Of a stretch of DNA of 44,611 nt, positions 7,722 to 16,142 are shown piece by piece. The notes under the pieces are model-generated. The model was not told the DNA's origin, searched no databases, and worked only from the letters and a program-made list of their open reading frames with translations. The position numbers and the translations under genes were made by a program. This DNA is from Actinomycetota bacterium. GTDB lineage: Bacteria; Actinomycetota; Acidimicrobiia; IMCC26256; PALSA-610. The DNA lies in assembly GCA_005773635.1 (NCBI GenBank), contig SXHN01000073.1, forward strand, positions 1 through 44,611, in the 5' to 3' direction. Position 1 is the stretch's first letter, and the number at the start of each line of letters is the position of its first letter.

Positions 7722-8384
7722 ATGGATATTTACGAAGCTCTGTACACCACTCGCGCAATGCGCCGTGTGAAACCTGATCCGATTCCTTCCGATGTGCAGC
7801 AGCGCATCCTTGATGCTGCAGTGCGAGCACCGAGTGGTGGCAACACGCAGAATTGGCGCTTTCTTGTTGTTGACGACCCCGATGTTCGTGGGAAGCTCGG
7901 CCCGATTTACCGGCGCTGTTTGGGGATGTTGTGGGAGACGATTTACAAAGATCGCATGGAAGCGGCGCGCGCCAACCCCGACGACCCAGACAACAAACAG
8001 TCGCTCATCATGCAACGCAGCGCGCAACACCTAGCCGACAACTTTGAGGTCTACCCGATGCTGCTGTTCAGTTTCGTGCAGTACGACCCGACTGGCGGTT
8101 CGATATTTCCGGCCACGTGGTCGGCGATGCTGGCTGCGCGCGCCGAAGGTGTTGGCACGGCGTTGACATCGGTGTTCATGTTCGAGATGGATCCCGTGTT
8201 GGAGATTCTTGGCGTGCCGAAAGATCAAGGTTGGTTGTTTTCGTCGTGTGTCACGTTCGGATACCCGACTGGTCGTTGGGGTGTAGCGCCGCGCACACCG
8301 GTACATGAAGTGTCATACCGCAATAGTTGGGGCGCGCCACTCGGATTCGAAATCCCCAAGCCACTCTGGCCACCGAACGCCTAG
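7722..8384 (+). CDS. Nitroreductase family FMN-dependent oxidoreductase
   Basis: A protein of 220 residues of the nitroreductase fold. YEALYTTRAMRRVKPDPIP contains the N-terminal arginines that bind FMN phosphate, RAPSGGNTQNWRF is the canonical second FMN-binding segment, and GVGTALTSVFMFE near residue 148 is the third. Members reduce nitro groups, quinones or flavins, or act as dehydrogenases; here it is the third gene of an acyl-CoA-linked operon, so a dedicated redox step is plausible. I chose the ATG at 7722, with GAGG seven bases upstream, over a GTG at 7707. A pair of palindromic repeats begins 18 bases after its stop. Confidence 0.85.
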   Translation: MDIYEALYTTRAMRRVKPDPIPSDVQQRILDAAVRAPSGGNTQNWRFLVVDDPDVRGKLGPIYRRCLGMLWETIYKDRMEAARANPDDPDNKQSLIMQRSAQHLADNFEVYPMLLFSFVQYDPTGGSIFPATWSAMLAARAEGVGTALTSVFMFEMDPVLEILGVPKDQGWLFSSCVTFGYPTGRWGVAPRTPVHEVSYRNSWGAPLGFEIPKPLWPPNA

Positions 8385-8401
8385 CTCCCCAACACACCCC
8401 A

Positions 8402-8514
8402 CCGTGGTCTGGCTTTTGTAACGTCGCCGTTAGAGGATCGCGACCACGGGCGTTACCCGGGGCCCGTCGTGGTCTTGGTTTCGTAACGTCGCCGTTAGAG
8501 GATCGCGACCACGG
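8402..8514. repeat. Palindromic repeat pair A (two units)
   Basis: Unit A1 is 8402-8450 and unit A2 is 8468-8514, about 65 bases apart. Each has outer arms (C)CGTGGTC ... GACCACGG and an inner hairpin TAACG-TCGC-CGTTA. From the inner hairpin to the right arm both units are identical. The same architecture recurs at 9649-9760 and 37594-37704 with different inner loops. The pair lies between the nitroreductase and AbiEi-like genes. No CRISPR-type spacers or cas genes are present. Confidence 0.85.
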
Positions 8515-8635
8515 GCGTGTCGACAGCCCTGCTGTTGTGTGTGACGACTTGCGAGCGCGAGACTTGCCTAGTTCAACCGAGCTTGTTTCGAACTTCCCCG
8601 CGTTGTGATTTTTTCGTCGCGCCTGGAGGTACAGA

Positions 8636-9607
8636 GTGGATCCGATTGAACCTGAAATTTCTCGAACGAAACGTCCTCCCGCCGGGTACGTCAACTTTGA
8701 ACGACTGCGTCGCGTCGCTGTCCGACGCGAACAGCGGGGCTATTTCACCGCAGCCCAAGCTCAAAATGCCGGAATTTCTGCGCCGATGCTGGCCCGAATG
8801 AACGCTCGCGGTCTCGTAATTCGCGAACGGCCGGGTATCTACCGGTTCCGCGTGACGACGGCACAAACTTGGCAAGACGCGCTTGCGGGCCAGCTACTCG
8901 AAACTGGTGGGGTTGCCTGCGGTGTGACCGCCGCTGCACTATTTGGGCTTGCCAAGTCTAAGAATCGTCGCGGAACGTTCGACATCATGATGCCGCGCGG
9001 CTCTCATTTCGCGAAAAACCCTCGACATACCACGCGCGACTTGAAACCGAACGAGATCGTCACCGTCGACGGGTTGCCGACGTTGCATCCAGTGAGAGCA
9101 ATTATCGACGCTGCTCATCGCATGACGCGCAAGGCCGCCACTGAGATGATCGAAGCCGCGGTTGTTCGCAGACTTGTACGCCCAGATGAACTTGAGCAAC
9201 GAGCGAAAGAACTCCGAAACTCGAAGCGCCCAGGCACATACGTCGTGCTCGAAATCCTTCGCGAACTTCACCCCGAATTACAACGATCGCGCAACGAATG
9301 GGAGGCGCTACTCGTGCGACGGATGCGTGAATTCGGCTTGCCCGAACCGTCACTCGAGTTTGTCGTGAAGATCCACGACCGTCGTTACCTGCTGGACGCT
9401 GCGTGGCCGGGTGCACTTGTCGCCCTGGAGTTCGACGGTCGCGATCCTCACATGCGGCGGGCTGTTTTCGACAATGACATCATGCGTCGTAATGATTTTG
9501 TCGATGCGGGTTGGCAACGATTCTCGATCGCTGCGAGGGAGCTCGAGGCGGGCGACGCGCGCACGTTGCAGCTCGTTGCGAGAGCTATCCGACGCGTTGC
9601 CGCGTAA
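8636..9607 (+). CDS. AbiEi-antitoxin-like protein with C-terminal nuclease-like domain
   Basis: A protein of 323 residues with GTG start and a GGAGGT ribosome binding site 5 bases upstream. Residues about 20-75 (RREQRGYFTAAQAQNAGISAPM onward) form the winged-helix AbiEi N-terminal domain, and the centre has the antitoxin-like core with LPTLHPVRAIIDAAHRM. The C-terminus (YLLDAAWPGALVALEFDG, then HMRRAVFDNDIMRRNDFVDAGW) matches the DUF559/Vsr-like PD-(D/E)xK pattern with D...E-x-D acidic residues. No AbiEii-type nucleotidyltransferase toxin is adjacent, so it is an orphan. Such stand-alone fusions are common in actinobacteria; their role is unproven. It is flanked on both sides by palindromic repeat pairs. 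Confidence 0.75.
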   Translation: MDPIEPEISRTKRPPAGYVNFERLRRVAVRREQRGYFTAAQAQNAGISAPMLARMNARGLVIRERPGIYRFRVTTAQTWQDALAGQLLETGGVACGVTAAALFGLAKSKNRRGTFDIMMPRGSHFAKNPRHTTRDLKPNEIVTVDGLPTLHPVRAIIDAAHRMTRKAATEMIEAAVVRRLVRPDELEQRAKELRNSKRPGTYVVLEILRELHPELQRSRNEWEALLVRRMREFGLPEPSLEFVVKIHDRRYLLDAAWPGALVALEFDGRDPHMRRAVFDNDIMRRNDFVDAGWQRFSIAARELEAGDARTLQLVARAIRRVAA

Positions 9608-9648
9608 TCCGGCCGTTGCCGTGTTGCCCCGGTGCTGCGCCGAGTCGG

Positions 9649-9760
9649 TCGTGGTAGTGGTGGAGTAACGCGGGCGTTAGAGGATCGCGACCACGGTTGG
9701 TGGGCGCGCCGGTCGTGGTAGTGGTGGAGTAACGCGGGCGTTAGAGGATCGCGACCACGG
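9649..9760. repeat. Palindromic repeat pair B (two units)
   Basis: Units 9649-9696 and 9713-9760, 64 bases apart and identical to each other. The outer arms are CGTGGT/ACCACG and the inner hairpin is TAACG-CGGG-CGTTA. The pair lies between the convergent ends of the AbiEi-like gene and the amidohydrolase gene and may end transcription from both sides. Confidence 0.85.
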
Positions 9761-9764
9761 GTGG

Positions 9765-10997
9765 CTAGGCGTTGGTGGGGCGCAGACTTGCGGCGAAGGG
9801 TGAGCCGATTGTTGGCAGCGGGTGGCGGAACAGCTTGGCTGCGTTTTCGTGGCTGATCATGCGTTGTTCTTCGACAGGCAGCGTTCCGTAGAACTGGTCG
9901 AATACGGCCTGTGTATCGGGCCACGTGCCGTCGCCATGGGGATAATCCGATTCGAAACAAATGTTCTCGACGCCGATGGTGTGGCGAGTCGTAATCGTCG
10001 ACGGATCATCGATCGTGGCGAACCAAAAGTTGCGTCGCAGCACGTCCGCAGGGCGCAAGTCGCCGGGGAAATACGTGCCATAGCCAGAGCGGTCTACGAG
10101 GTTCTCAAGCCGATCGATCAACATCGCAACCCAGCCGATGCCGCCTTCACTCATGATGATTTTGAGATTGGGAAACTCGGATGGCCACGGTGACCACAGC
10201 CATTCAGCGCAGGCACCCAACGAAAGTTGTCCGAACAAAGTTGCACCGAGTGCCACCATCGGCGCGCCCGGCGGCATCGGCGCGATGCCGGTGGAGCCAA
10301 CGTGCAGACAGATGACGGTCTCAGTCTCGGCGCACGCGCGAACTATCGGCTCCCACCATCGTGAAAATATTGGTTCCATTCCAACCCGATGCGGTTGCTC
10401 GGGCAGGGTTACTGCCGTGAACCCCCGCTCGGCGTTGCGGCGAATTTCGCGGGCGCCTTCTTCGGGATCTCCAAGGTACGTGATACCCATTGGAATTTGT
10501 CGTGTCGGATACGGCTGCCACCATTCATCGTGAAACCAGTCGTTCCACGCCCGAGTGACTTCAACCCCGAGTTCGCGATCTGCGCACTGCGAAAAGACGC
10601 GACCACAAAAGCCGGTGATTTGCGACGGGAAGTTGCACGACGCCCAAATGCCGTTGATGTCTTGGTCTTTGATGCGGGCGTCGATGTCCCAACACCCTGG
10701 CCGCATTTCGTTAAACCGAGTTGGCTCCACGAGCCAGTCTTCGCGAGGCCGCCCAACCACTGCGTTGAGTCCCACCTGAAAAAACACTTGACCGTCGAAT
10801 TGCCATACTTCATGGCCTTCTTCGGTCTCGATCACGCGCGGCGCGGCATCTTGCAGATGGTGGGGCAGTCGCCCGTCGAACATACCTGGGGGTTCAACCA
10901 AATGATCATCGACCGAGATCAGCGTGTGGCGAATCGCACGCGCTACGGGATCGGGAAGCAATTCATGAAGTTCGGTCTTGCGGAGATTGAGTTTCAC
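9765..10997 (-). CDS. Amidohydrolase family 2 (metal-dependent TIM-barrel hydrolase/decarboxylase)
   Basis: About 410 residues. LISVDDHLVEPPGMF carries the N-terminal metal segment seen in amidohydrolase-2 proteins (DxH variant), CLHVGSTG gives the barrel His, and ICFESDYPHGDGTWPDT supplies the C-terminal Asp and the SDYPH signature. IKIIMSEGGIGW-like residues (LKIIMSEGGIGW) are the conserved seventh-strand region. Relatives are decarboxylases and hydrolases of aromatic or heterocyclic acids; the substrate is unknown. The start is uncertain: the GTG at 10997 is the first usable codon after the terminator at 11072-11118, with no clear ribosome binding site. A longer open frame to 11423 is rejected because it crosses that terminator and another gene. 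Confidence 0.78.
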   Translation of the reverse strand: MKLNLRKTELHELLPDPVARAIRHTLISVDDHLVEPPGMFDGRLPHHLQDAAPRVIETEEGHEVWQFDGQVFFQVGLNAVVGRPREDWLVEPTRFNEMRPGCWDIDARIKDQDINGIWASCNFPSQITGFCGRVFSQCADRELGVEVTRAWNDWFHDEWWQPYPTRQIPMGITYLGDPEEGAREIRRNAERGFTAVTLPEQPHRVGMEPIFSRWWEPIVRACAETETVICLHVGSTGIAPMPPGAPMVALGATLFGQLSLGACAEWLWSPWPSEFPNLKIIMSEGGIGWVAMLIDRLENLVDRSGYGTYFPGDLRPADVLRRNFWFATIDDPSTITTRHTIGVENICFESDYPHGDGTWPDTQAVFDQFYGTLPVEEQRMISHENAAKLFRHPLPTIGSPFAASLRPTNA

Positions 10998-11071
10998 GAA
11001 ATCTGCTGTCGGAAGATGACGGGCGTCGTGTTGATCCCGTTCCGGCCGAATAGAACTTCGGTGAGGCGTGT

Positions 11072-11118
11072 GCCGGGTCGGTTCACACGCGCAGTTTTGC
11101 ACATGTGACCGACCCGGC
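11072..11118 (-). terminator. Long hairpin terminator after the small membrane protein
   Basis: A near-perfect 15-bp stem with one bulged base: GCCGGGTCGGTTCACA (11072-11087) pairs with TGTGACCGACCCGGC (11104-11118). It begins 7 bases downstream of the stop of the membrane protein gene on the minus strand. It separates that gene from the amidohydrolase, which therefore probably has its own promoter. Confidence 0.75.
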
Positions 11119-11125
11119 GCAGGTG

Positions 11126-11482
11126 TTAGTTCGAAGTGACTGGAGGTGTGTAACGAGCGTTGCCGAAACCGAGAATCGGGAAGTAGATGAACGAAAATAT
11201 CGCGAGAATCCCAAAGCTCCGCTCTTTGCCAAATCGTTCTGCCACGCCCATGTTGACGATCACCCAGCCGACAAAGTTCACACACGGAATCAGGCACAAA
11301 ATGAGGTGCAGGACTTCCTTGTCTTTGCCAGGTTGCTCGATCTTTGTGATCATGATCCAGATGTTGTAGATCGGAATGATCGCTTCCCAACCCGGGCGCC
11401 CTGCTTTCACAAAAGTCTGCCACATGCCTGCGATCGTGCCGATTGCTACGGCCAGGTAGATGATGACGATGATGCTTTCCAA
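11126..11482 (-). CDS. Small integral membrane protein, DUF5684-like
   Basis: A protein of 118 residues with about four hydrophobic segments: residues 2-22 (LESIIVIIYLAVAIGTIAG), a short one around GWEAIIPIYNIWIMI, LHLILCLIPCVNFVGWVIVNM and FGILAIFSFIYFPILGF. The motif KAGRPGWEAIIPIYN is typical of DUF5684-type membrane proteins in actinobacteria. The TTG start at 11482 is supported by AGAGGGG a few bases upstream; the frame above it to 11740 runs into the hydantoinase gene and is not used. A 20-base palindrome lies 17 bases upstream. The function is unknown. Confidence 0.75.
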   Translation of the reverse strand: MESIIVIIYLAVAIGTIAGMWQTFVKAGRPGWEAIIPIYNIWIMITKIEQPGKDKEVLHLILCLIPCVNFVGWVIVNMGVAERFGKERSFGILAIFSFIYFPILGFGNARYTPPVTSN

Positions 11483-11498
11483 AGTGACCCCTCTAATG

Positions 11499-11518
11499 TT
11501 CAGTGAGTACTGACTGAA
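11499..11518. promoter_or_regulatory. 20-base near-perfect palindrome, possible operator
   Basis: TTCAGTGAGTACTGACTGAA has nine of ten symmetrical positions and a central AGTACT. It lies between the hydantoinase stop (11542) and the TTG start of the membrane protein (11482). With no loop it suits a dimeric regulator better than a terminator. It differs from the operator found three times in the purine cluster. Confidence 0.4.
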
Positions 11519-11541
11519 GAACGCTACGGGTCCATTGGTGG

Positions 11542-12921
11542 CTATAGGTGGATAGCTGTTCGTTCGAGATAGCGACCGCTTGCTGGTTCGCCGGTGAAAT
11601 ATCCGTCGTTCGCGACGACGCGTCCGCGGCTGATGGTGGTTGCTGGCCAACCCGAGATGGTCCGGCCCTCGTACGGCGAGTGGTCGACGCTCATATGCAG
11701 CGCCGCAGCATCCAATGACTGGCGACGGTTGGGATCCCACACAACGATGTCGGCGTCAGAACCAACTCGAAGATTCCCTTTGCGGGGCCACAATCCGAAT
11801 GTTTTTGCGGGTGCCTCAGCACAGAGTCGTACCCAATCAGCACGCGTGATTTTACCGGCGGCTACGCCGTCCCACACCAGCGCGAGTCGGGTTTCGATGC
11901 CGGGCAGACCGCCAGGAATCTCGGTGAAGTCCGTGTAGCCGTCCGCGCGATTTTGCATGCCCGCAGCGCGATCGTGCATCCAAAACGGGCAATGATCGGT
12001 GGCGACTGTGTGTATCCACCCGCGGGCCATGCCTTCCCACAGTTCTTCAGAATGCCAACGGTCGCGCAACGGTGGCGTGCACACGAAGTTGTCACCGTCG
12101 GCCCGCCGCAACGCTTCAATGTCGAGATGTAGATACTGCGGACACGTCTCGGCCATCATTGCAACGCCGCGCGCTTGTGCTTCTCGCACTGCGGCCAATG
12201 CCGGCGCGCTCGACAAGTGGACCACGTAGACCCCGCACTCGGCAATCTCGGCGAGCTGCGCGGCTCGCCGTGTCGCTTGCGCTTCGAGTTCTGCGGGCCG
12301 CGTGTTGGCATGCTCGATGACGCCTCCGTGGCCTGCGGCGATGGCCTGTGCTCGCAAGAGTTCTATTGCACCACCACTTTCGCAGTGCAACGTGACCAGG
12401 CCGCCATGTTTCTTGGTGTCGCGCATGATTTGCAAGATCGTGTCATCGTCGACTTGCAGCAGATCGGGATACGCCATGTAGAGCTTGAAACTTGTCACTC
12501 CTGCTTCAACACATTGTGCGATCGTTCGTTCCGAAACCACCTCAGTAAACGTCATGTGCAGCCCGTAGTCGACAACCGCCGGTTCGGCCCACGAACGCCA
12601 TGTACGCAGTGCGTCGAGTGGATCCTCGCCCCGGTACGCCGTGACGTAATCGATCACGGTTGTCGTGCCACCAATTGCCGCCGCTCGTGTTCCGGTATCG
12701 AAATCGTCGGAGACGCGTACATTGCCAACCGGCAGATGCATGTGGGTATGCGCGTCAATACCGCCCGGAATTACGAAACAATTTGACGCATCGACGACGA
12801 TCTCGTCGGGGGATGTGACGAGCGTAACTGCTACTTCCGAGATTCGTCCCGTGGCGTCACATCGGACATCTGCGACTCGTTCTCCGTCGACATCGATCAG
12901 CGTGCCGTTTCGAATCAACAT
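11542..12921 (-). CDS. hyuA: D-hydantoinase / dihydropyrimidinase (HyuA-like)
   Basis: A cyclic-amidohydrolase TIM barrel of 459 residues. It opens cyclic ureides (hydantoins, dihydropyrimidines, possibly a urate-derived ring) to N-carbamoyl amino acids. All metal ligands are visible: His58 and His60 (DAHTH), carboxylated Lys146 (FKLYMAY), His179 (LHCESGG), His235 (VHLSSAP) and Asp309 (ATDHCPF). The length equals family members. It is the last gene of the minus operon, 9 bases after dpaL. In E. coli hyuA also lies beside the dpaL homologue ygeX. The exact ring substrate is inferred from context only. The carbamoyl products would suit the two carbamoylases at the head of this operon. Confidence 0.9.
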   Translation of the reverse strand: MLIRNGTLIDVDGERVADVRCDATGRISEVAVTLVTSPDEIVVDASNCFVIPGGIDAHTHMHLPVGNVRVSDDFDTGTRAAAIGGTTTVIDYVTAYRGEDPLDALRTWRSWAEPAVVDYGLHMTFTEVVSERTIAQCVEAGVTSFKLYMAYPDLLQVDDDTILQIMRDTKKHGGLVTLHCESGGAIELLRAQAIAAGHGGVIEHANTRPAELEAQATRRAAQLAEIAECGVYVVHLSSAPALAAVREAQARGVAMMAETCPQYLHLDIEALRRADGDNFVCTPPLRDRWHSEELWEGMARGWIHTVATDHCPFWMHDRAAGMQNRADGYTDFTEIPGGLPGIETRLALVWDGVAAGKITRADWVRLCAEAPAKTFGLWPRKGNLRVGSDADIVVWDPNRRQSLDAAALHMSVDHSPYEGRTISGWPATTISRGRVVANDGYFTGEPASGRYLERTAIHL

Positions 12922-12930
12922 TGCAAGCGC

Positions 12931-14061
12931 CTACGGCGCGTGTCCGACGATGCGCTCGTAGTTGCTTGGATCCGTAGCGCCCTCGGTGACGATGCAGAGC
13001 ACTGTGGCATCAGCATCGAATCCCACCAACGGCCCACCTCCAAGCTCAAGCACGCCGAGCGCGCCTGCCAGCGATGCGGCTCCGGTTTCGCCTGACTCGA
13101 TGCCTTCGGCGTCGAGTAGTCGCATCGCTTTCGCAGCGCGGTCGTCGCCAATCGCAACTGCGTAATCGAGACCCTGTTGCAAAACGGGAAACGCAATCAG
13201 CGACGCGTTGCCGCAATTGAGACCCACCATCATCGATCGGTGTGGCCCCGGAACTTCGACCATCTCGCTTTTGCGAATCGATTCCAACACGCAGGCCGCG
13301 TCCGCGGGCTCAACGGTTATCAATGTTGTTCCGTGTCCCGCGTTGCGGTAGTACGCAACGCCAGCTGCCGCGAAAGCTCCGACTCCACAGGGCAAGAACA
13401 CCACAGTGGGTTGTGCGCTATTAGTGGCCGCGAGCTGATCGTCGATCTCTGCAAAAATTGTGGCGTACCCCTCGATCACTTGGCGCGGTGGGTCGATGTA
13501 TCCCGGCCAACTAGTATCGGAAATTACGAGACACCGATCGTTCGCCGCTGTGGCGCTTTGTGCGACCGCATCGTCATACGTGCCTTCCACGATCGTGACC
13601 TCCGCGCCCTCGCTCTTGATCGCATCGATGCGCGCTTGAGTCATGTCGTCGGGCACGAAAATATGCGCCCCAAATCCAAGCAGCTTCGCCATGCGGGCAA
13701 CGGCGCGACCGTGATTACCGTCCGTGGCGGCTGCGAGTGACAATGGCCGCAATGGATCGATGGCCACATTGAGTTCCTGCAACGTGGACCATTCGGGCTC
13801 GAAACCAAGGCGCCCACAGAGCGTTTGGTAGATCGCCCAACTCGCGCCCAGCATCTTGAATGCTGGAAGCCCAAGCCTTGACGATTCGACTTTCAACAGC
13901 ACGCGGCCTACGCCCAAGAGCTTCGCCAGCGGTGCCGATTCCACGAGTGGAGTTAGCTCATAGCCCGGCAGTTTGCGGTGAAAGGCCAACGGCTCTCGGT
14001 TGGATTCGAATGGGATGGCACCTTCGGAGCGCCGCGAATTACGAATCAGCTCTTCGTTCAT
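12931..14061 (-). CDS. dpaL: 2,3-diaminopropionate ammonia-lyase (YgeX/DpaL-like)
   Basis: A fold-type II PLP enzyme of 376 residues converting 2,3-diaminopropionate to pyruvate and ammonia (family knowledge). FHRKLPGYELTPLVE and VLLKVESSRLGLPAFKMLG match E. coli YgeX closely, with the PLP lysine at residue 69. ATDGNHGRAVARMAKLLG is the substrate loop, LPCGVGAFAAAGVAYY the phosphate-binding region, and IVTEGATDPSNY the C-terminal signature. E. coli YgeX is about 400 residues, so this copy is slightly short but complete. An AAGGAT ribosome binding site precedes the ATG. It lies between hyuA and the LLM gene in one minus-strand operon. Threonine synthase or serine dehydratase identity is less likely given the YgeX-specific blocks. 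Confidence 0.88.
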   Translation of the reverse strand: MNEELIRNSRRSEGAIPFESNREPLAFHRKLPGYELTPLVESAPLAKLLGVGRVLLKVESSRLGLPAFKMLGASWAIYQTLCGRLGFEPEWSTLQELNVAIDPLRPLSLAAATDGNHGRAVARMAKLLGFGAHIFVPDDMTQARIDAIKSEGAEVTIVEGTYDDAVAQSATAANDRCLVISDTSWPGYIDPPRQVIEGYATIFAEIDDQLAATNSAQPTVVFLPCGVGAFAAAGVAYYRNAGHGTTLITVEPADAACVLESIRKSEMVEVPGPHRSMMVGLNCGNASLIAFPVLQQGLDYAVAIGDDRAAKAMRLLDAEGIESGETGAASLAGALGVLELGGGPLVGFDADATVLCIVTEGATDPSNYERIVGHAP

Positions 14062-14075
14062 CGTCGGATCCTTAC

Positions 14076-15074
14076 CTATGCAACCGCAAACGCGTCGATT
14101 GTGGCTTGCACATCGCCGAGCGGATACAAGATTGGGCAGGTGCAGCCATCCGCAACGTACTGATCCACTCGGGCTCGAGCTTCAGCCGGCGTACCGGACG
14201 CGGTGATCATCTGCACGATCTCATCGGGCACCAATTTGCTCGCGGCTTCCACTTGTTCGTGGGTCGCAGGCCACGTCATAACCTCACCCACCGCGTCAAG
14301 CAAGCTCTGCGGAACACCGCTCGCTTTCATGATGTGCGGTTGCTGTCCGAGGTATTGAGTAACCATTAACCGAGCCATTTCGATGGCAGTGTCGTGATCT
14401 TCATGAACCGAACACACCACGAGTTGTGGGCGATCTATGTCGTCAATGGAACGTCCGGCTTTGGCTGCACCGATGGCGAGGTGTTCCATCGCTCGGCGGT
14501 TGTAGTCGGGGGCGACGAGATAGTTCAGCACAACGCCATCGGCGATCTCTCCTGTGAGCTCCATCATTTGCATACCGGTAGCGCCGATGTATATCGGAAC
14601 GTCTTTAGCACGCCGATCTTGGTACACGTAGTCGAGTTCGATGCCATCGAGATGTACGTATTGTCCGTCGAAGGTCACGGTTTCGTTGTGCAGCAGGGCG
14701 CGTACAACGGTCACGATTTCTCGCATCGTGGTGAGTGGCTTTGACCGCGTGATCCCAACCTTGGCGGCGAGCGGATCCCACCATGCGCCGATGCCAAGAA
14801 TCATGCGACCGGGTGCGAGATCGTCGAGCGTGGAAAACGTTGCGGCAAGACGGGCAGGATTACGGCTCCAACAGTCGACGACACCCGAACCGATCTTGAT
14901 GTGATCAGTCACCGAAGCGAACGCGGCCATGGGAACAGTTGCCTCGCGGACGAGGCGGCTTTCGGCTTGCCAGACCGCTGCGAATCCAGCGGCCTCAGCT
15001 GCTTGTGCAAACTCCATGCCCTCTCGAATTGGATGGGCATCTTGGAGATATAGGGCAACGGGATAGTTCATCAA
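14076..15074 (-). CDS. LLM-class F420/flavin-dependent oxidoreductase in the purine operon
   Basis: A luciferase-like TIM barrel of 332 residues. [20 protein letters not shown] is the first strand and helix, [26 protein letters not shown] the conserved second block, [20 protein letters not shown] the third, and [20 protein letters not shown] the fourth. These resemble methylenetetrahydromethanopterin-reductase-like F420 enzymes. It sits between ssnA and dpaL in a tight operon with an AAGGA site before the tandem ATGATG start. No LLM enzyme belongs to the E. coli uric-acid cluster. Two roles are conceivable: an F420H2-driven reduction of a purine intermediate, or an RutA-like oxidative ring opening. 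I cannot decide between them. Confidence 0.85.
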   Translation of the reverse strand: MMNYPVALYLQDAHPIREGMEFAQAAEAAGFAAVWQAESRLVREATVPMAAFASVTDHIKIGSGVVDCWSRNPARLAATFSTLDDLAPGRMILGIGAWWDPLAAKVGITRSKPLTTMREIVTVVRALLHNETVTFDGQYVHLDGIELDYVYQDRRAKDVPIYIGATGMQMMELTGEIADGVVLNYLVAPDYNRRAMEHLAIGAAKAGRSIDDIDRPQLVVCSVHEDHDTAIEMARLMVTQYLGQQPHIMKASGVPQSLLDAVGEVMTWPATHEQVEAASKLVPDEIVQMITASGTPAEARARVDQYVADGCTCPILYPLGDVQATIDAFAVA

Positions 15075-15080
15075 CAGTCC

Positions 15081-16142
15081 TTAAAGTCGTGCGAACAAGC
15101 GTTGCGATTGTTCGTGGGCAACGCGACGAATTTCGATTGGGTCGACACGCGTGGGGGAGCCGTCGCGCAATACCGTTTCTCCATCGATGACGACCTGCAG
15201 CGGCCGGATGTCGGTCGTGAATGCACTGCTCCACGGGTCGTTGGCGCGGTCGTAGTTCCATTCGATGATGTCGTTGGCGGCGTCAGGCACGAGATCTCGT
15301 CCCGTCGCCAACCAAGACCATGCGGTGTCGGGCGTAGCCGTGACGTCGACGCATCGTTGCAGTACGTACGCCAGACGGAACTCTTCGAACATATTGGCAC
15401 CGATGCCGTCGGTGCCGAGCGCGATCGGGTTCTGGAATCGGGCTGGATTGCAGTAGCCAACTGCATTATTGAGGTTGCTGCGTGGGTTGTGCACAATCGT
15501 TCCCCGCACGTTGGCCGCCTCGTCGAGATGTACTGCGTGTATGACCAGCCATTGGTGGTTGCTGAGCGATGCAATCTTCGACGAGGCATCGGCGTCGTCG
15601 AGTGATTCGGCCACGTGAATATGCACACCAACGTCATGGCGTTCCGCGAGATCTGCAGCTGCTTCGAGAGTGCCTTGCTCACACGTGAAGGCTGCGTGTA
15701 CTCCTACGTAGCCGCGACCCCCGGCGCGAAGGAATCGCTCGTTCTCCGCGAGACCGCGTTGCGCGCCCTGTGCGCCGTGACGATCGGTGACCCCATAGGC
15801 GCACACCACACGTACGCCGACTTCGGCGCACGCTTCGGCGATGACGTCGAGGCTGCCTTCGATCGCGTTTGGGGATTCGTGGTGATCGATAATCGTCGTG
15901 GTGCCACACTCAAGTGCTTCGAGCGCACCGAGCTTTGCTGACCACCGAATCATTTCAAGGTCGATCGCGCAGTCGAGCCGCCACCAAATTTGTTCGAGAA
16001 TTTCACGGAACGATGTCGGAGTGGAGGGTGGCGCAGGCATGCCGCGCGCGAGCGACGAATACAGGTGATGGTGCGCGCAAACCAAACCGGGTGTTGTTGT
16101 ACCCACGCCTATGCCCGTCGCATCGGTAGCGAGTTGCGCCAT
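15081..16142 (-). CDS. ssnA: SsnA-like aminohydrolase, shortened at both ends
   Basis: An amidohydrolase TIM barrel of 353 residues. TPGLVCAHHHLYSSLARGM, WWRLDCAID, IIDHHESPNAIEGSLD, VHNPRSNLNNAVGY and LGTDGIGANMFEE match E. coli SsnA block by block. Metal and catalytic residues are present: His24/His26, His174 or 176, His202 or 205 and Asp245. SsnA is about 440 residues. Here only 20 residues precede the HxH motif instead of about 55-60, and the segment after the barrel (the usual GxxADLxxxD region) is also missing, so the beta-sandwich is largely lost. The start overlaps the xdhD-like gene by 34 bases; a GTG at 16106 is an alternative start. SsnA belongs to the E. coli uric-acid cluster; its precise reaction is not settled. 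Confidence 0.8.
   Translation of the reverse strand: MAQLATDATGIGVGTTTPGLVCAHHHLYSSLARGMPAPPSTPTSFREILEQIWWRLDCAIDLEMIRWSAKLGALEALECGTTTIIDHHESPNAIEGSLDVIAEACAEVGVRVVCAYGVTDRHGAQGAQRGLAENERFLRAGGRGYVGVHAAFTCEQGTLEAAADLAERHDVGVHIHVAESLDDADASSKIASLSNHQWLVIHAVHLDEAANVRGTIVHNPRSNLNNAVGYCNPARFQNPIALGTDGIGANMFEEFRLAYVLQRCVDVTATPDTAWSWLATGRDLVPDAANDIIEWNYDRANDPWSSAFTTDIRPLQVVIDGETVLRDGSPTRVDPIEIRRVAHEQSQRLFARL

Noticed and set aside
8402-9760. CRISPR array from repeated 48-base units
   Set aside because: Only two units per locus, no unique spacer series, no cas genes, and units are themselves palindromic.
8402-9760. Composite transposon around the AbiEi-like gene
   Set aside because: No transposase, no target-site duplication seen, and the two flanking repeat pairs are different variants, not identical ends.
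10998-11423. Upstream extension of the amidohydrolase frame (total 552 residues)
   Set aside because: The extension is low-complexity, crosses a strong terminator (11072-11118) and overlaps the membrane protein gene.
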